Part shown: one piece after another, positions 55,242 through 63,825 of the stretch
Numbering within the stretch: position 1 is the stretch's first letter
How the letters are laid out: the number at the start of each line of letters is the position of its first letter
Assembly: GCA_910588135.1 (NCBI GenBank)
Contig: CAJUOT010000004.1
Location: forward strand, 1 to 64,000
Reading direction: 5' to 3'
DNA length: 64,000 nt
From: an uncultured Oscillospiraceae bacterium
GTDB lineage: Bacteria; Bacillota; Clostridia; Oscillospirales; Oscillospiraceae
Notes under the pieces: generated by a model
The model's database searches: none
Told to the model about the DNA's origin: nothing
The model's input: the letters and a program-made list of their open reading frames with translations, nothing else
Made by a program: the position numbers and the translations under genes

Positions 55242-57863
55242 CTACGGGGCGGAGCGCCGGACGGCCTTCTCAATCTCGCAGACCACAAGCGGGGTGAGGG
55301 ACAGAGCCAGCACCACAAGCCACTCCGTGGCGTTCAGGGCACACACCTGGAACACCGCCATCAGCGGGGGAACCAGCAGCACGGACAGCTGGAGGGCCAT
55401 GCCCACCAGAAACGCCTTGTTCATGGCGGGGTTGGTGAGCAGGCCGATGCGGGCGATGGACTGGGTCTCGCTGCGCACGTCGAAGGCGTGGAACAGCTGG
55501 CAGAAGGTGAGGGTGGCGAAGGCCATGGTGTTGGCGGTGGCGTCGGCCACGCCGGGGTCGCTGAGCACATACTCCCCCAGCCAGTAGGCCGCCAGGGTCA
55601 GCAGGCCCACCATGGCCCCCTGCCACGCCAGACGGAGGGAGAACGCTTTGGTAAACAGGGGCTGGTTGGCGGGGCGGGGCTTTTCCTCCATCACGGAGGG
55701 CTCCACCGGCTCCATGCCCAGGGCCAGAGCGGGCAGGGAGTCGGTGACCAGGTTGAGCCACAGCAGCTGCACCGCCACCAGGGGCGGCTGGTGAAAGTTG
55801 AAGAGGGTGGCCAGGAAGAGCGTCACGATCTCCCCGATGTTGCAGGAGAGCAGGTAGTGGATGGCCTTCTTGATATTGGAGTAGATGCCCCGCCCCTGCT
55901 CCACCGCCTTGACGATGGTGGCGAAGTTGTCGTCGGTGAGAATCATGTCCGCCGCGCCCTTGGCCACGTCGGTGCCGGTGATGCCCATGGCGCAGCCGAT
56001 GTCCGCCACCTTCAGGGCGGGGGCGTCGTTGACGCCGTCCCCGGTCATGGCCACCACCATGCCCTTCTTCTGCCACGCCTTGACAATGCGCATTTTGTGC
56101 TCCGGGGACACCCGGGCGTAGACGGCGAATTTGTCCACGTCCTGCTCCAGCAGCTCCTGGGGCATGAAGTCCAGGTCCTCCCCGGTGATGGCCAGATCGC
56201 CGCTCCGGAAAATGTCCAGTTCCTTGGCGATGGCCACGGCGGTGAGCTTGTGGTCCCCGGTGATCATCACCGGGCGGATGCCCGCGGCGTAGCACTGCTC
56301 CACCGCGTCCTTCACCTCCATGCGGGGCGGGTCGATCATGCCCACCAGCCCCGCGAAGGTGAGCCCGGTCTCCAGCTCCTGGCTGGTGGGTTCTCCGGAG
56401 GGCAGTGCCTCGATGTCCTTATACCCGCAGGCGAGGACCCGCAGGGCCTGCTCCGCCATGGAGCCGTTGGCGTTCTCCACGTCCCGGGCGAAGGCGGCGG
56501 TGAGGGGAACCGCCGTCCCCGCCAGGATGTGGGTGCACCGGGACAGCAGCACGTCCGGGGCGCCCTTCACCATCACCCGGTATTTCCCGGGCTGGCCGGG
56601 GAGGGGGTGGACGGTGCTCATCAGCTTGCGCTCCGAGTCGAAGGGCAGCTCGGACACCCGGGGCATCTCCCGCTCCAGCTGGTTTTTGTCCAGGCCGTCC
56701 AGCAGCGCCGCGTCCACAAAGGCGGTCTCGGTGGGGTCGCCGGTGGTCTTTCCGTCGGGGGAGAGCACCGTGTCGTTGCACAGCGCGCCGATGGTCAGCG
56801 CCTCTTTGCGGTGGCGGTCCCCGGAGCTCCACACCTGCTTTACCGTCATGCGGTTCTGGGTCAGGGTGCCCGTCTTGTCCGAGCAGATCACCCCGGCGCA
56901 GCCCAGGGTCTCCACGGCGGGGAGCTTTTTCACGATGGCGTTGTGTTTCACCATCCGCTGGACGCCCAGGGCCAGCACGATGGTGACGATGGCGGGCAGG
57001 CCCTCCGGGATGGCGGCCACCGCCAGGGACACCGCTGCCATGAGCATTTCCAGAATGGGCCGGTGGTAGAGCAGCCCCACCCCGAACATCACGGCGCACA
57101 CCGCAAGGCACACGAAGGACAGGGTTTTGGAGATCTCCGCCAGCTTGCGCTGGAGGGGGGTGGAGGCGTCCTCCTCCCCCATGAGCATCCCGGCGATGCG
57201 GCCCACCTCGGTGTCCATCCCCGTGTCCGTCACCACGCACACCGCCCGCCCGTTGGTGATGACGGTGGACGAGATGACCATGTTGCTCCGGTCACCCAGG
57301 GCGGTGCCCTCGGGCAGAACCTCGTCCGCCCGCTTCTCCACGGGGACGGATTCCCCGGTCATGGCCGACTCGTCCGCCTTTAAATTGGCGCACTCCAGGA
57401 TGCGGGCGTCGGCGGGGACCAGATCCCCCGCCTCCAGCACGATGATGTCGCCGGGGACCAGCTGGTCCGTCTCCAGCCGGATCTGCTCCCCGCCCCGGAC
57501 CACCTTGGCCAGGGGGGCGGACATTTTCTGCAGGGCCTCCAGGGCCTTTTCCGCGCTGTCCTCCTGAGAGATGGAGATGCAGGCGTTCACCACCACGATC
57601 ACCAGGATGATGACGGCCTCGATCCAGTCCTCCCCGGCGGAGGACACCAGGGACAGCGCCGCCGCGGCCAGCAGCACCAGGATCATGGGGTCCTTCATCT
57701 GGTCCAGGAACCGGGCCCACAGGGGCTTCTTCGGCGCGCCGGCCAGCCGGTTTGGGCCGTACCGCTCCAGCCGCTCCGCCCCCTGGCGGGGGGAGAGGCC
57801 GGAACGGCTGGTGTCCAGCCCGCTGAGGGTCTGGCCGGGGGTCTTGGCATACCATTGGCTCAT
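55242..57863 (-). CDS. P-type cation ATPase (Ca2+/Mn2+ type)
   Basis: 873 aa. PEGLPAIVTIVLALG is the ion-binding M4 motif of type II pumps; CSDKTGTLTQNRM carries the phosphorylated Asp; DESAMTGESVPVEKR is the actuator loop; MTGDGVNDAPALKVADIG the hinge. Ten helices are expected. By sequence it resembles PMR1/YloB-like Ca2+ ATPases, but the leader contains a manganese-sensing yybP-ykoY riboswitch, so Mn2+ export is the more likely duty. RBS AAAAGGAG. Confidence 0.95.
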   Translation of the reverse strand: MSQWYAKTPGQTLSGLDTSRSGLSPRQGAERLERYGPNRLAGAPKKPLWARFLDQMKDPMILVLLAAAALSLVSSAGEDWIEAVIILVIVVVNACISISQEDSAEKALEALQKMSAPLAKVVRGGEQIRLETDQLVPGDIIVLEAGDLVPADARILECANLKADESAMTGESVPVEKRADEVLPEGTALGDRSNMVISSTVITNGRAVCVVTDTGMDTEVGRIAGMLMGEEDASTPLQRKLAEISKTLSFVCLAVCAVMFGVGLLYHRPILEMLMAAVSLAVAAIPEGLPAIVTIVLALGVQRMVKHNAIVKKLPAVETLGCAGVICSDKTGTLTQNRMTVKQVWSSGDRHRKEALTIGALCNDTVLSPDGKTTGDPTETAFVDAALLDGLDKNQLEREMPRVSELPFDSERKLMSTVHPLPGQPGKYRVMVKGAPDVLLSRCTHILAGTAVPLTAAFARDVENANGSMAEQALRVLACGYKDIEALPSGEPTSQELETGLTFAGLVGMIDPPRMEVKDAVEQCYAAGIRPVMITGDHKLTAVAIAKELDIFRSGDLAITGEDLDFMPQELLEQDVDKFAVYARVSPEHKMRIVKAWQKKGMVVAMTGDGVNDAPALKVADIGCAMGITGTDVAKGAADMILTDDNFATIVKAVEQGRGIYSNIKKAIHYLLSCNIGEIVTLFLATLFNFHQPPLVAVQLLWLNLVTDSLPALALGMEPVEPSVMEEKPRPANQPLFTKAFSLRLAWQGAMVGLLTLAAYWLGEYVLSDPGVADATANTMAFATLTFCQLFHAFDVRSETQSIARIGLLTNPAMNKAFLVGMALQLSVLLVPPLMAVFQVCALNATEWLVVLALSLTPLVVCEIEKAVRRSAP

Positions 57864-57952
57864 AGTCCAACAACTCCTTTTCTGTACACAATTCTATGAT
57901 ACTGATCGCAGGGGTCGAATGATAGGGAAGGGGGACAGGCCGGGGGAGGGAA

Positions 57953-58082
57953 CGAAAAAAAGACCTATCCACAGCACTGTGCTGTGGATAGGTCTTACCG
58001 TTTCATGCGGAACCAGAGGGGAACTCCCCTCTTGCTGTTGATCGCCGCCGCGGGACAAGCCCGCCGGTTACTCCCCTATCAC
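57953..58082 (-). promoter_or_regulatory. yybP-ykoY manganese riboswitch with terminator
   Basis: The aptamer begins GGGGAGTAACCGGC (58077 downward), contains GATCAACAGCAAGAGGGG, and ends with the signature GCATGAAACGGTAAGACC. Its last helix overlaps a 17-bp terminator stem (GACCTATCCACAGCA...TGCTGTGGATAGGTC) followed by seven T. yybP-ykoY RNAs bind Mn2+ and let transcription continue. It stands 90 bases upstream of the P-type ATPase. Confidence 0.88.
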
Positions 58083-58131
58083 ATTGGGAAGATGATACCA
58101 GAAACGGGGAGCAATGTCAAGGGGGAAACGC

Positions 58132-58322
58132 GGCCAATCGGAGCGTGACAACAGGGAAGCGCGAAGATAGCCGCGCAGGGGAGCTTGGAACGGAGCGAGG
58201 GCGAGCGCAGGCCCGCGCAGGCGGGCCGGAGACCAGCCCGAGTCGGAGCGAAAGCGACCCGGCCGTGCGGCCAATCGGAGCGTGACAGCAGGGAAGCGCG
58301 AAGATAGCCGCGCAGGGGAGCC
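58132..58322. repeat. 55-bp direct repeats flanking an 81-bp GC-rich core
   Basis: The same roughly 55 bases (starting GCGGCCAATCGGAGCGTGAC, ending CGCGCAGGGGAGC) occur at 58132-58186 and 58268-58322 with one difference. The 81 bases between them are G/C hairpins. The second copy ends exactly at the stop codon of the foldase gene. Confidence 0.8.
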
Positions 58323-59494
58323 TACCCCACCCCGCCGCTCTCCACGGGGGCGCTCTCGGCGGGGGCGTCCCGCTCGGCCAGGGCCTGCTGGTAGGCGGTC
58401 TGCCGCTCAAAGACGGCGGCCACGTCCAGGGCGTCCAGGGCGGGGGCGCGGGTGATCTCCGTCTCGTCCGTCCACTGCTCGATCAGCGCCCCCAGGGCGT
58501 CGGCGCGGAAGTTCTCCCGGCACTGCTCCACCGCCTCGTCCGCCAGGGGCAGGCGCAGCATGATGTGATAGCCGTAGTCCGTCTCCACCACGCCGGACAG
58601 GCCGCCCTCGGCCAGCTCCAGCGCGGCCTCCCGGAAGCCGCCCACCAGGGAGGCGGTGCTGTCGAAGGTATAGCCGTCCGGGTTGTTCTGGGGGTTGTCC
58701 TCGCTGTGGGCCATCATCAGCTCGTCAAATTTGGCGGGCAGGGCGTCCGCCCCCACGGCCTGGAGCTGGGAGAGCAGGTCCTCCGCCTGGGCCTTCTTTT
58801 CGGCAATCACATCCTCCGCCAGGGGCTGGTTGCTGTCGTCCACCGTTTTGAGCAGGATGTGCTTGACGCGGAACACCCCGGTCTGGCTGATGTAGTCCGC
58901 CAGCTCCTGCTCGCTGGGCGCGTGGGTGACGGCGGCCAGCAGGTTGTCATAGTAGGCGTCGGAGAGGGTCAGGTACTGGATGGAGCCGTCAGACAGCCCG
59001 TAGGAGGACTTGAGCAGCTCCCTGGTGTCCGCGGATATGCTGTCCTTGGCGGCCTGGGTCTGGGCGTCGGTGGGCAGGCAGCCCAGCTCCGCCGCCTTTT
59101 GCCGCAGCAGGGCCTCGTTGGTGCAGAAGGTGACGGCGTCGTCCATCAGCTGGGGGGCGTAGTCGCTGATGCTGAGGCCGTACATTCCGTAGTTCATCAT
59201 GAAATAGTAGCAGCTGTAGTTCAGCCAGTAGAGGAACAGGTCGGCGGGGACCTCCTCGCCGCCGATGGTGAGGGCCGTGTCCCCGGCGGACATCCCGGCG
59301 GAGAACTCCAGCACGCCCTGGCTCAGGTCGGCCACGATTTCGGGGGAGGGGCTGGGGCTGGATTCTTCGGGGGCGGAGGGGCTGGGGCTGGGCCCATCGG
59401 AGGGGTCTGTGCCGCCGTCGGGCTTGCAGGCGAACAGGGACAGGGCCATGGCCCCGGACAAGAGCAGGGCCAGCAGTCGGTTCCAATTTTTCAT
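58322..59494 (-). CDS. SurA/PrsA-like foldase lipoprotein
   Basis: 390 aa. The start is the ATG six bases after TTGGAG. A lipoprotein signal with the lipobox LSLFAC is followed by a Ser/Pro linker (DGPSPSPSAPEESSPSPSP). A SurA_N-like helical region (about 80-200) precedes a parvulin domain (FRVKHILLKTVDD, DGYTFDSTASLVGGFREAALELAEGGLSGVVETDYGYHIMLRL). It should assist folding of secreted proteins outside the membrane. Located downstream of mfd, as prsA-like genes often are in Clostridia. Confidence 0.93.
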   Translation of the reverse strand: MKNWNRLLALLLSGAMALSLFACKPDGGTDPSDGPSPSPSAPEESSPSPSPEIVADLSQGVLEFSAGMSAGDTALTIGGEEVPADLFLYWLNYSCYYFMMNYGMYGLSISDYAPQLMDDAVTFCTNEALLRQKAAELGCLPTDAQTQAAKDSISADTRELLKSSYGLSDGSIQYLTLSDAYYDNLLAAVTHAPSEQELADYISQTGVFRVKHILLKTVDDSNQPLAEDVIAEKKAQAEDLLSQLQAVGADALPAKFDELMMAHSEDNPQNNPDGYTFDSTASLVGGFREAALELAEGGLSGVVETDYGYHIMLRLPLADEAVEQCRENFRADALGALIEQWTDETEITRAPALDALDVAAVFERQTAYQQALAERDAPAESAPVESGGVG

Positions 59495-59577
59495 GGTATT
59501 CTCCAATCACAGGGCGAAATTTCGCGGCCACGGGGCCGTTGGGGGGTATTATACATCAAAAAGCATGAAAATGCAAA

Positions 59578-62500
59578 TCAGCTTTTCGGGGCGGGCAGGA
59601 GCGCGGCGTACCGCTCCACCGCCTGGGAGGCGGCGCGCAGGGGGTCGTCGGTGCGGCGCAGCTTCAGGGTGAGGGCGGGGGGCTCCCCGGGGGAGAACAG
59701 CATCCGGCCGGGGTACTGCCCCGCCAGGGCGGCGATGGGCTCCAGGTCGAACCTGTCCAGGGTGAACACCAGGGAGGCGCCCTTCTGGGAGATGTCGGAG
59801 ACGGCGCAGGCGGCGGCGCTGCCCCGGAGGAGGGCCACGGCGATGAGGTTGTTCACCTGCCGGGGCGGGTCGCCGAAGCGGTCGATGAGCTCGTCGGTCA
59901 TGTCGTCCCCGTCCTCCGGGGTGCGGATGCGGGCGATGCGGCGGTACAGGTCCATCCGCTGGCCCGGGTCGGGGACGTACTTGTCCGGGATGGAGGCGGA
60001 CACCGTCAGGTCCACCGTGCACTCGGGCAGGCGCTGGGGCTTCTCGCCCTTTTCCTCCAGCACCGCCTCCTCCAGCAGCTTGAGGTATAAATCGTAGCCC
60101 ACGCTCATCAGGAAGCCGGACTGCTCCGGGCCCAGCAGGTTGCCCGCGCCGCGGATCTCCAGGTCCCGCATGGCGATCTTGAACCCGGAGCCGAACTCGG
60201 CGTACTCCCGGATGGCGGACAGGCGCTTGGCGGCCACCTCGGTGAGCACCTTGCCCTGGCGGTAGGTCATGTAGGCGTAGGCCCGCCGGGCGGACCGGCC
60301 CACCCGGCCCCGGATCTGGTGGAGCTGGCTGAGGCCCATCTTGTCCGCGTCCTCAATGATGAGGGTGTTCACGTTGGCGATGTCGATGCCCGTCTCGATG
60401 ATGGTGGTGCACACCAGCACGTCCACCTCCCCGTCGGACACCCGGGTCATCACGTCGCCCAGCTCCTCCTGGCTCATCTTGCCGTGGCCCACGGCCACCT
60501 CCGCCCCGTCCCCCAGCATCTGCTTGATGCGGGCGGCGGTGCGCTCGATGGTGTCCACCCGGTTGTGGAGGTAGTACACCTGCCCCCCCCGCTCCAGCTC
60601 CCGGCGCATGGCGTCGGCAAGGACAGACCAGTCGTGCTCTAAAACGTAGGTCTGCACCGGCTGGCGGTCGGCGGGGGGCTCCTCGATGGCGGACATATCC
60701 CGGATGCCGGACAGCGCCATGTTCAGGGTGCGGGGGATGGGGGTGGCGGACAGGGTGAGCACGTCCACCTGCTTGGACAGCTCCTTCAAGCGCTCCTTGT
60801 GGGTGACGCCGAAGCGCTGCTCCTCGTCCACCACCAGCAGGCCCAGGTCCTTGAACCGTACGTCCTTCTGCAGCAGCCGGTGGGTGCCGATGAGCAGATC
60901 GACGGAGCCGTCCTCCACCCCGGCCAGCGCCTTTTTCATCTGGGCGGGGGTGCGGAAGCGGCTGACCACCTCGATCTCCACCGGGTACTTGGAAAACCGC
61001 GAGCGGGCGGTGAGGTAGTGCTGCCGGGCCAGCACGGTGGTGGGCACCAGGATGGCGGCCTGCTTGCCGTCCAGCACGCACTTCATCACCGCCCGCAGGG
61101 CCACCTCCGTCTTGCCGTAGCCCACGTCGCCGCACAGCAGGCGGTCCATGGGCCGGGGGGCCTCCATGTCCCGCTTGATCTCCCGGATGGAGCGCAGCTG
61201 GTCCTCCGTCTCGTCGTAGGGGAAATCCTCCTCAAACTCCTTCTGCCAGGGGGAGTCGGGGGCGAAGGCGTATCCCGGCTGGCGCTGGCGCTGGGCGTAG
61301 AGCTGGATGAGGCCCTTTGCCAGGTCCTTCACCGCTTTGCGGGTGCGGGTCTTGGCCTTCTCCCAGTCTGTCCCCCCCAGCTTGGACAGCTTTTTGGTCT
61401 CCGGGTCGTCCCCGCTCCCGATGTATTTGGCGATGGCGTCCAGCTGGGTGGCGGGGAGGTAGAGCACGTCCGCCCCGGCGTAGGCCAGCTTCACGTAGTC
61501 CTTGTCCACCCCGTCCACCGTCATCTTCACCATGCCCACAAAGCGGCCGATGCCGTGGTGCTCGTGGACAATCAAATCTCCGGGGGAGAGGTCTGTAAAG
61601 GAATCGACCTTACGGCGGTCCGCCGCGTGCTTGAGGCGCTTGCCCCGGCGGCGGGGCTCGTTTCCCCCCTCGGTGAGCACCGCGTAGGGGCAGCCGATGT
61701 AGTCAAACCCCGCCGACAGCCCGCCCACGGCAATGGTGATGCCCCCCGGCTGGGGGAGCTCGTGGAGCTGGAAGTCTACGGCGGAGCGGATCTTCCGCTC
61801 CCGGAGCAGGGACTGGAGGTTCAGCGCCCGCTGCTCGCTGCCCACCAGCACCACCGCGGCGGCGCTGGCGTTTTGCAGCTGGGTCAGGTCCGCCGCCGCC
61901 GCGTCCAGGCTGGCCCCGAAGGAGGACAGCTGCCGGCCCTGGGCGGTGAGGATTTCGCGGGGGGGCAGGGGGGTGGCGGAGGTGGCGAAGGAGTCCAGGA
62001 AGCAAAGGGCGTGGTCGGCCAGCACGGCCATCAGCTCGTCCAGGGTGGCGGAAAACCGGGCGTGCTTCCCGTCCAGCTTCCCCGCTTCCAGCAGGGTTTT
62101 CACGTCCTCGTTCAGCTGCCACAGCCAGTTTCTGCCCCGCTCCGCCACCCGGCCGGACTCGGACAGGCACACCACGGCGTCCGGGGGCAGGTGGTGGGCG
62201 GCGGTGGCCAGGGTTTCGTACCGGGCGGGGAGCTGGCAGTCCCCCAGCCGCTGCCAGTTCCCGGCTTCGTCCTTCACGGGCAGCAGCTCGCTCACCGGGA
62301 GGAACACGGCTTTGTCCAGCCGCCCCACCCGGCGCTGGGAGGACACGTCGAAGGGGCCCATGGAGTCCACGTCCCGGTCCCAGAACTCCACCCGGACGGG
62401 GTTGTCCGCCCCGGGGGAGAACACGTCCAGGATGCCGCCCCGCAGGGCGAACTGGCCCACCCCTTCCACCTGCTGGCACCGGGTGTAGCCCAGGGCGGCC

Positions 62501-62967
62501 AGCCGGCCGGCCAGCTGTTCCGGGTCATAGCTGCCGTCGGCCTTGAGCTCCACCACGTGGGCGGCCAGCTCCCCGGGGGGGAGCGTGCGCTGCATAAGGC
62601 CCTCTACCGTGGCGGCGATGAGTCCCGCCCTGCCCTGGGCCATGGCGTGGAAGGCGGCAAGGCGCTGGTGCTCCCACTGGCGGGACGCCACCGCCCCCTC
62701 GTGAAACAGAAATTCCCGGGCCCCGATCAGAACGGCGGGCTCCCCCGTCAGCGCCGTCACGTCGGCGGCGAGACGCTGGCACTCCCCCTCGTCGGCGCAC
62801 ACCAGCACCACCGGGGCGCCCAGCCGCGCGCGCAGGCCCGCCGCGAAGTGGGCCCGGTGGACCGGGGACAGGCCGGACACCTCCGCCGGGGAGCGGCCCG
62901 CCTCCAGGGCGGCGGCCAGCCGGGCGAACTCGGGCACGGTATCTAAGATGTTGAGCAGCTGTTTCAT
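59578..62967 (-). CDS. mfd: Transcription-repair coupling factor Mfd
   Basis: 1129 aa. UvrB-homology region near the N-terminus, RNA polymerase-interacting domain (about 470-540: DLIVHEHHGIGRFVGM, VDGVDKDYVKLAYAGADVLYLP), then the RecG-like motor with GDVGYGKTEVALRA, VDEEQRFGV, SATPIPRTLNMAL and the C-terminal TRCF domain. It displaces stalled polymerase and recruits UvrA. Order prs-pth-mfd matches B. subtilis. Confidence 0.98.
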   Translation of the reverse strand: MKQLLNILDTVPEFARLAAALEAGRSPAEVSGLSPVHRAHFAAGLRARLGAPVVLVCADEGECQRLAADVTALTGEPAVLIGAREFLFHEGAVASRQWEHQRLAAFHAMAQGRAGLIAATVEGLMQRTLPPGELAAHVVELKADGSYDPEQLAGRLAALGYTRCQQVEGVGQFALRGGILDVFSPGADNPVRVEFWDRDVDSMGPFDVSSQRRVGRLDKAVFLPVSELLPVKDEAGNWQRLGDCQLPARYETLATAAHHLPPDAVVCLSESGRVAERGRNWLWQLNEDVKTLLEAGKLDGKHARFSATLDELMAVLADHALCFLDSFATSATPLPPREILTAQGRQLSSFGASLDAAAADLTQLQNASAAAVVLVGSEQRALNLQSLLRERKIRSAVDFQLHELPQPGGITIAVGGLSAGFDYIGCPYAVLTEGGNEPRRRGKRLKHAADRRKVDSFTDLSPGDLIVHEHHGIGRFVGMVKMTVDGVDKDYVKLAYAGADVLYLPATQLDAIAKYIGSGDDPETKKLSKLGGTDWEKAKTRTRKAVKDLAKGLIQLYAQRQRQPGYAFAPDSPWQKEFEEDFPYDETEDQLRSIREIKRDMEAPRPMDRLLCGDVGYGKTEVALRAVMKCVLDGKQAAILVPTTVLARQHYLTARSRFSKYPVEIEVVSRFRTPAQMKKALAGVEDGSVDLLIGTHRLLQKDVRFKDLGLLVVDEEQRFGVTHKERLKELSKQVDVLTLSATPIPRTLNMALSGIRDMSAIEEPPADRQPVQTYVLEHDWSVLADAMRRELERGGQVYYLHNRVDTIERTAARIKQMLGDGAEVAVGHGKMSQEELGDVMTRVSDGEVDVLVCTTIIETGIDIANVNTLIIEDADKMGLSQLHQIRGRVGRSARRAYAYMTYRQGKVLTEVAAKRLSAIREYAEFGSGFKIAMRDLEIRGAGNLLGPEQSGFLMSVGYDLYLKLLEEAVLEEKGEKPQRLPECTVDLTVSASIPDKYVPDPGQRMDLYRRIARIRTPEDGDDMTDELIDRFGDPPRQVNNLIAVALLRGSAAACAVSDISQKGASLVFTLDRFDLEPIAALAGQYPGRMLFSPGEPPALTLKLRRTDDPLRAASQAVERYAALLPAPKS

Positions 62968-62977
62968 GGGGAAACCC

Positions 62978-63565
62978 TCAATTAAATTGGTTCATGGCCT
63001 TCTGCGGGCCGTCCCGCAAAAAGCACTCCACCGCGTCGGCGGCCCGTTTCACCGCCTCGTCCATGACCTTCTTGTCCTCCCCCTGGAGCCTGCCCAGCAC
63101 CCAGTCGGCCATGTCGTAGTCCGGGTGGGGCTTTGCCCCCACCCCCACCTTCAGCCGGGGGAACTGGTCGGAGCCCAGGTGCTGGATGACGCTTTTCAGG
63201 CCGTTGTGCCCCCCGGCGGAGCCAGCCGTGCGCAGGCGCAGCTTGCCCAGGGGCAGGTCTACGTCGTCCGAAATGACCAGCACGCGGCCGGGGGCGAGCT
63301 TGTAGAACCGGGCCGCCTCCCCCACCGCCTCGCCAGACAGGTTCATATAGGTCACCGGCTTCATCACCAGCACGCCCTGGCCGCCGATGACGGCGGTGGC
63401 GGTGAGGGCCTTGAACTTCAGGCGCTGAATGGGGAAGTCCCCCCGCCTGCCCAGCTCGTCCGCCACCAGGAAGCCCGCGTTGTGGCGGGTGCCCTCGTAC
63501 TTGTCCCCCGGATTGCCCAGGCCCGCCACCAGCCAGGTTACCGGGAGCTTTTTTTGGAATAACAT
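62978..63565 (-). CDS. pth: Peptidyl-tRNA hydrolase
   Basis: 195 aa. VAGLGNPGDKYEGTRHNAGF with the catalytic His, MKPVTYMNLSGEAV, and VISDDVDLPLGKLRLR followed by GSAGGHNGLKS are Pth motifs. It recycles peptidyl-tRNA dropped by ribosomes. The start follows GAGGTGA; a 45-codon extension runs through the repeat upstream. Confidence 0.97.
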   Translation of the reverse strand: MLFQKKLPVTWLVAGLGNPGDKYEGTRHNAGFLVADELGRRGDFPIQRLKFKALTATAVIGGQGVLVMKPVTYMNLSGEAVGEAARFYKLAPGRVLVISDDVDLPLGKLRLRTAGSAGGHNGLKSVIQHLGSDQFPRLKVGVGAKPHPDYDMADWVLGRLQGEDKKVMDEAVKRAADAVECFLRDGPQKAMNQFN

Positions 63566-63603
63566 AAAATCACCTCGAAAAAGGCTCGGGAAAGAACCGG
63601 CGG

Positions 63604-63752
63604 GAAAGCCTTCCCCCCACAGGGGGGAAGGTGTCAGCCGGAGGCTGACGGATGAGGGGGCCATCATGGGAACCGCCGCGTGTGTCCTGCAAACCCTCAC
63701 CCGTCACCGGCTGCGCCGGTGCCACCCTCCCCCTGCAAGGGGGAGGGCTTAA
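63604..63752. repeat. Imperfect palindromic repeat upstream of pth
   Basis: AAAGCCTTCCCCCCACAGGGG...GTGTCAGCCGGAGGCTGACGG-ATGAGGG on the left is mirrored by CCCTCACCCGTCACCGGCTGCGCCGGTGCC...CCCTCCCCCTGCAAGGGGG-AGGGCTT on the right. Nested hairpins of this pattern (CCCTCATCCGTCA...CACCTTCCCC) are widespread in gut Clostridia. Confidence 0.75.
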
Positions 63753-63760
63753 GGCCACAA

Positions 63761-63789
63761 CCGCTCCGGGGCGCGCTGCCCCGGAGCGG
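63761..63789 (+). terminator. Hairpin downstream of prs
   Basis: CCGCTCCGGGGC-GCGCT-GCCCCGGAGCGG with TTTTCTCTCTTT on the plus-strand side. It lies about 37 bases beyond the prs stop; the T tract is on the plus side, so for prs it may act mainly as a 3' stabiliser. Confidence 0.6.
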
Positions 63790-63825
63790 ATTTTCTCTCT
63801 TTATTCTATGTGGTTGTGGTGCCGC

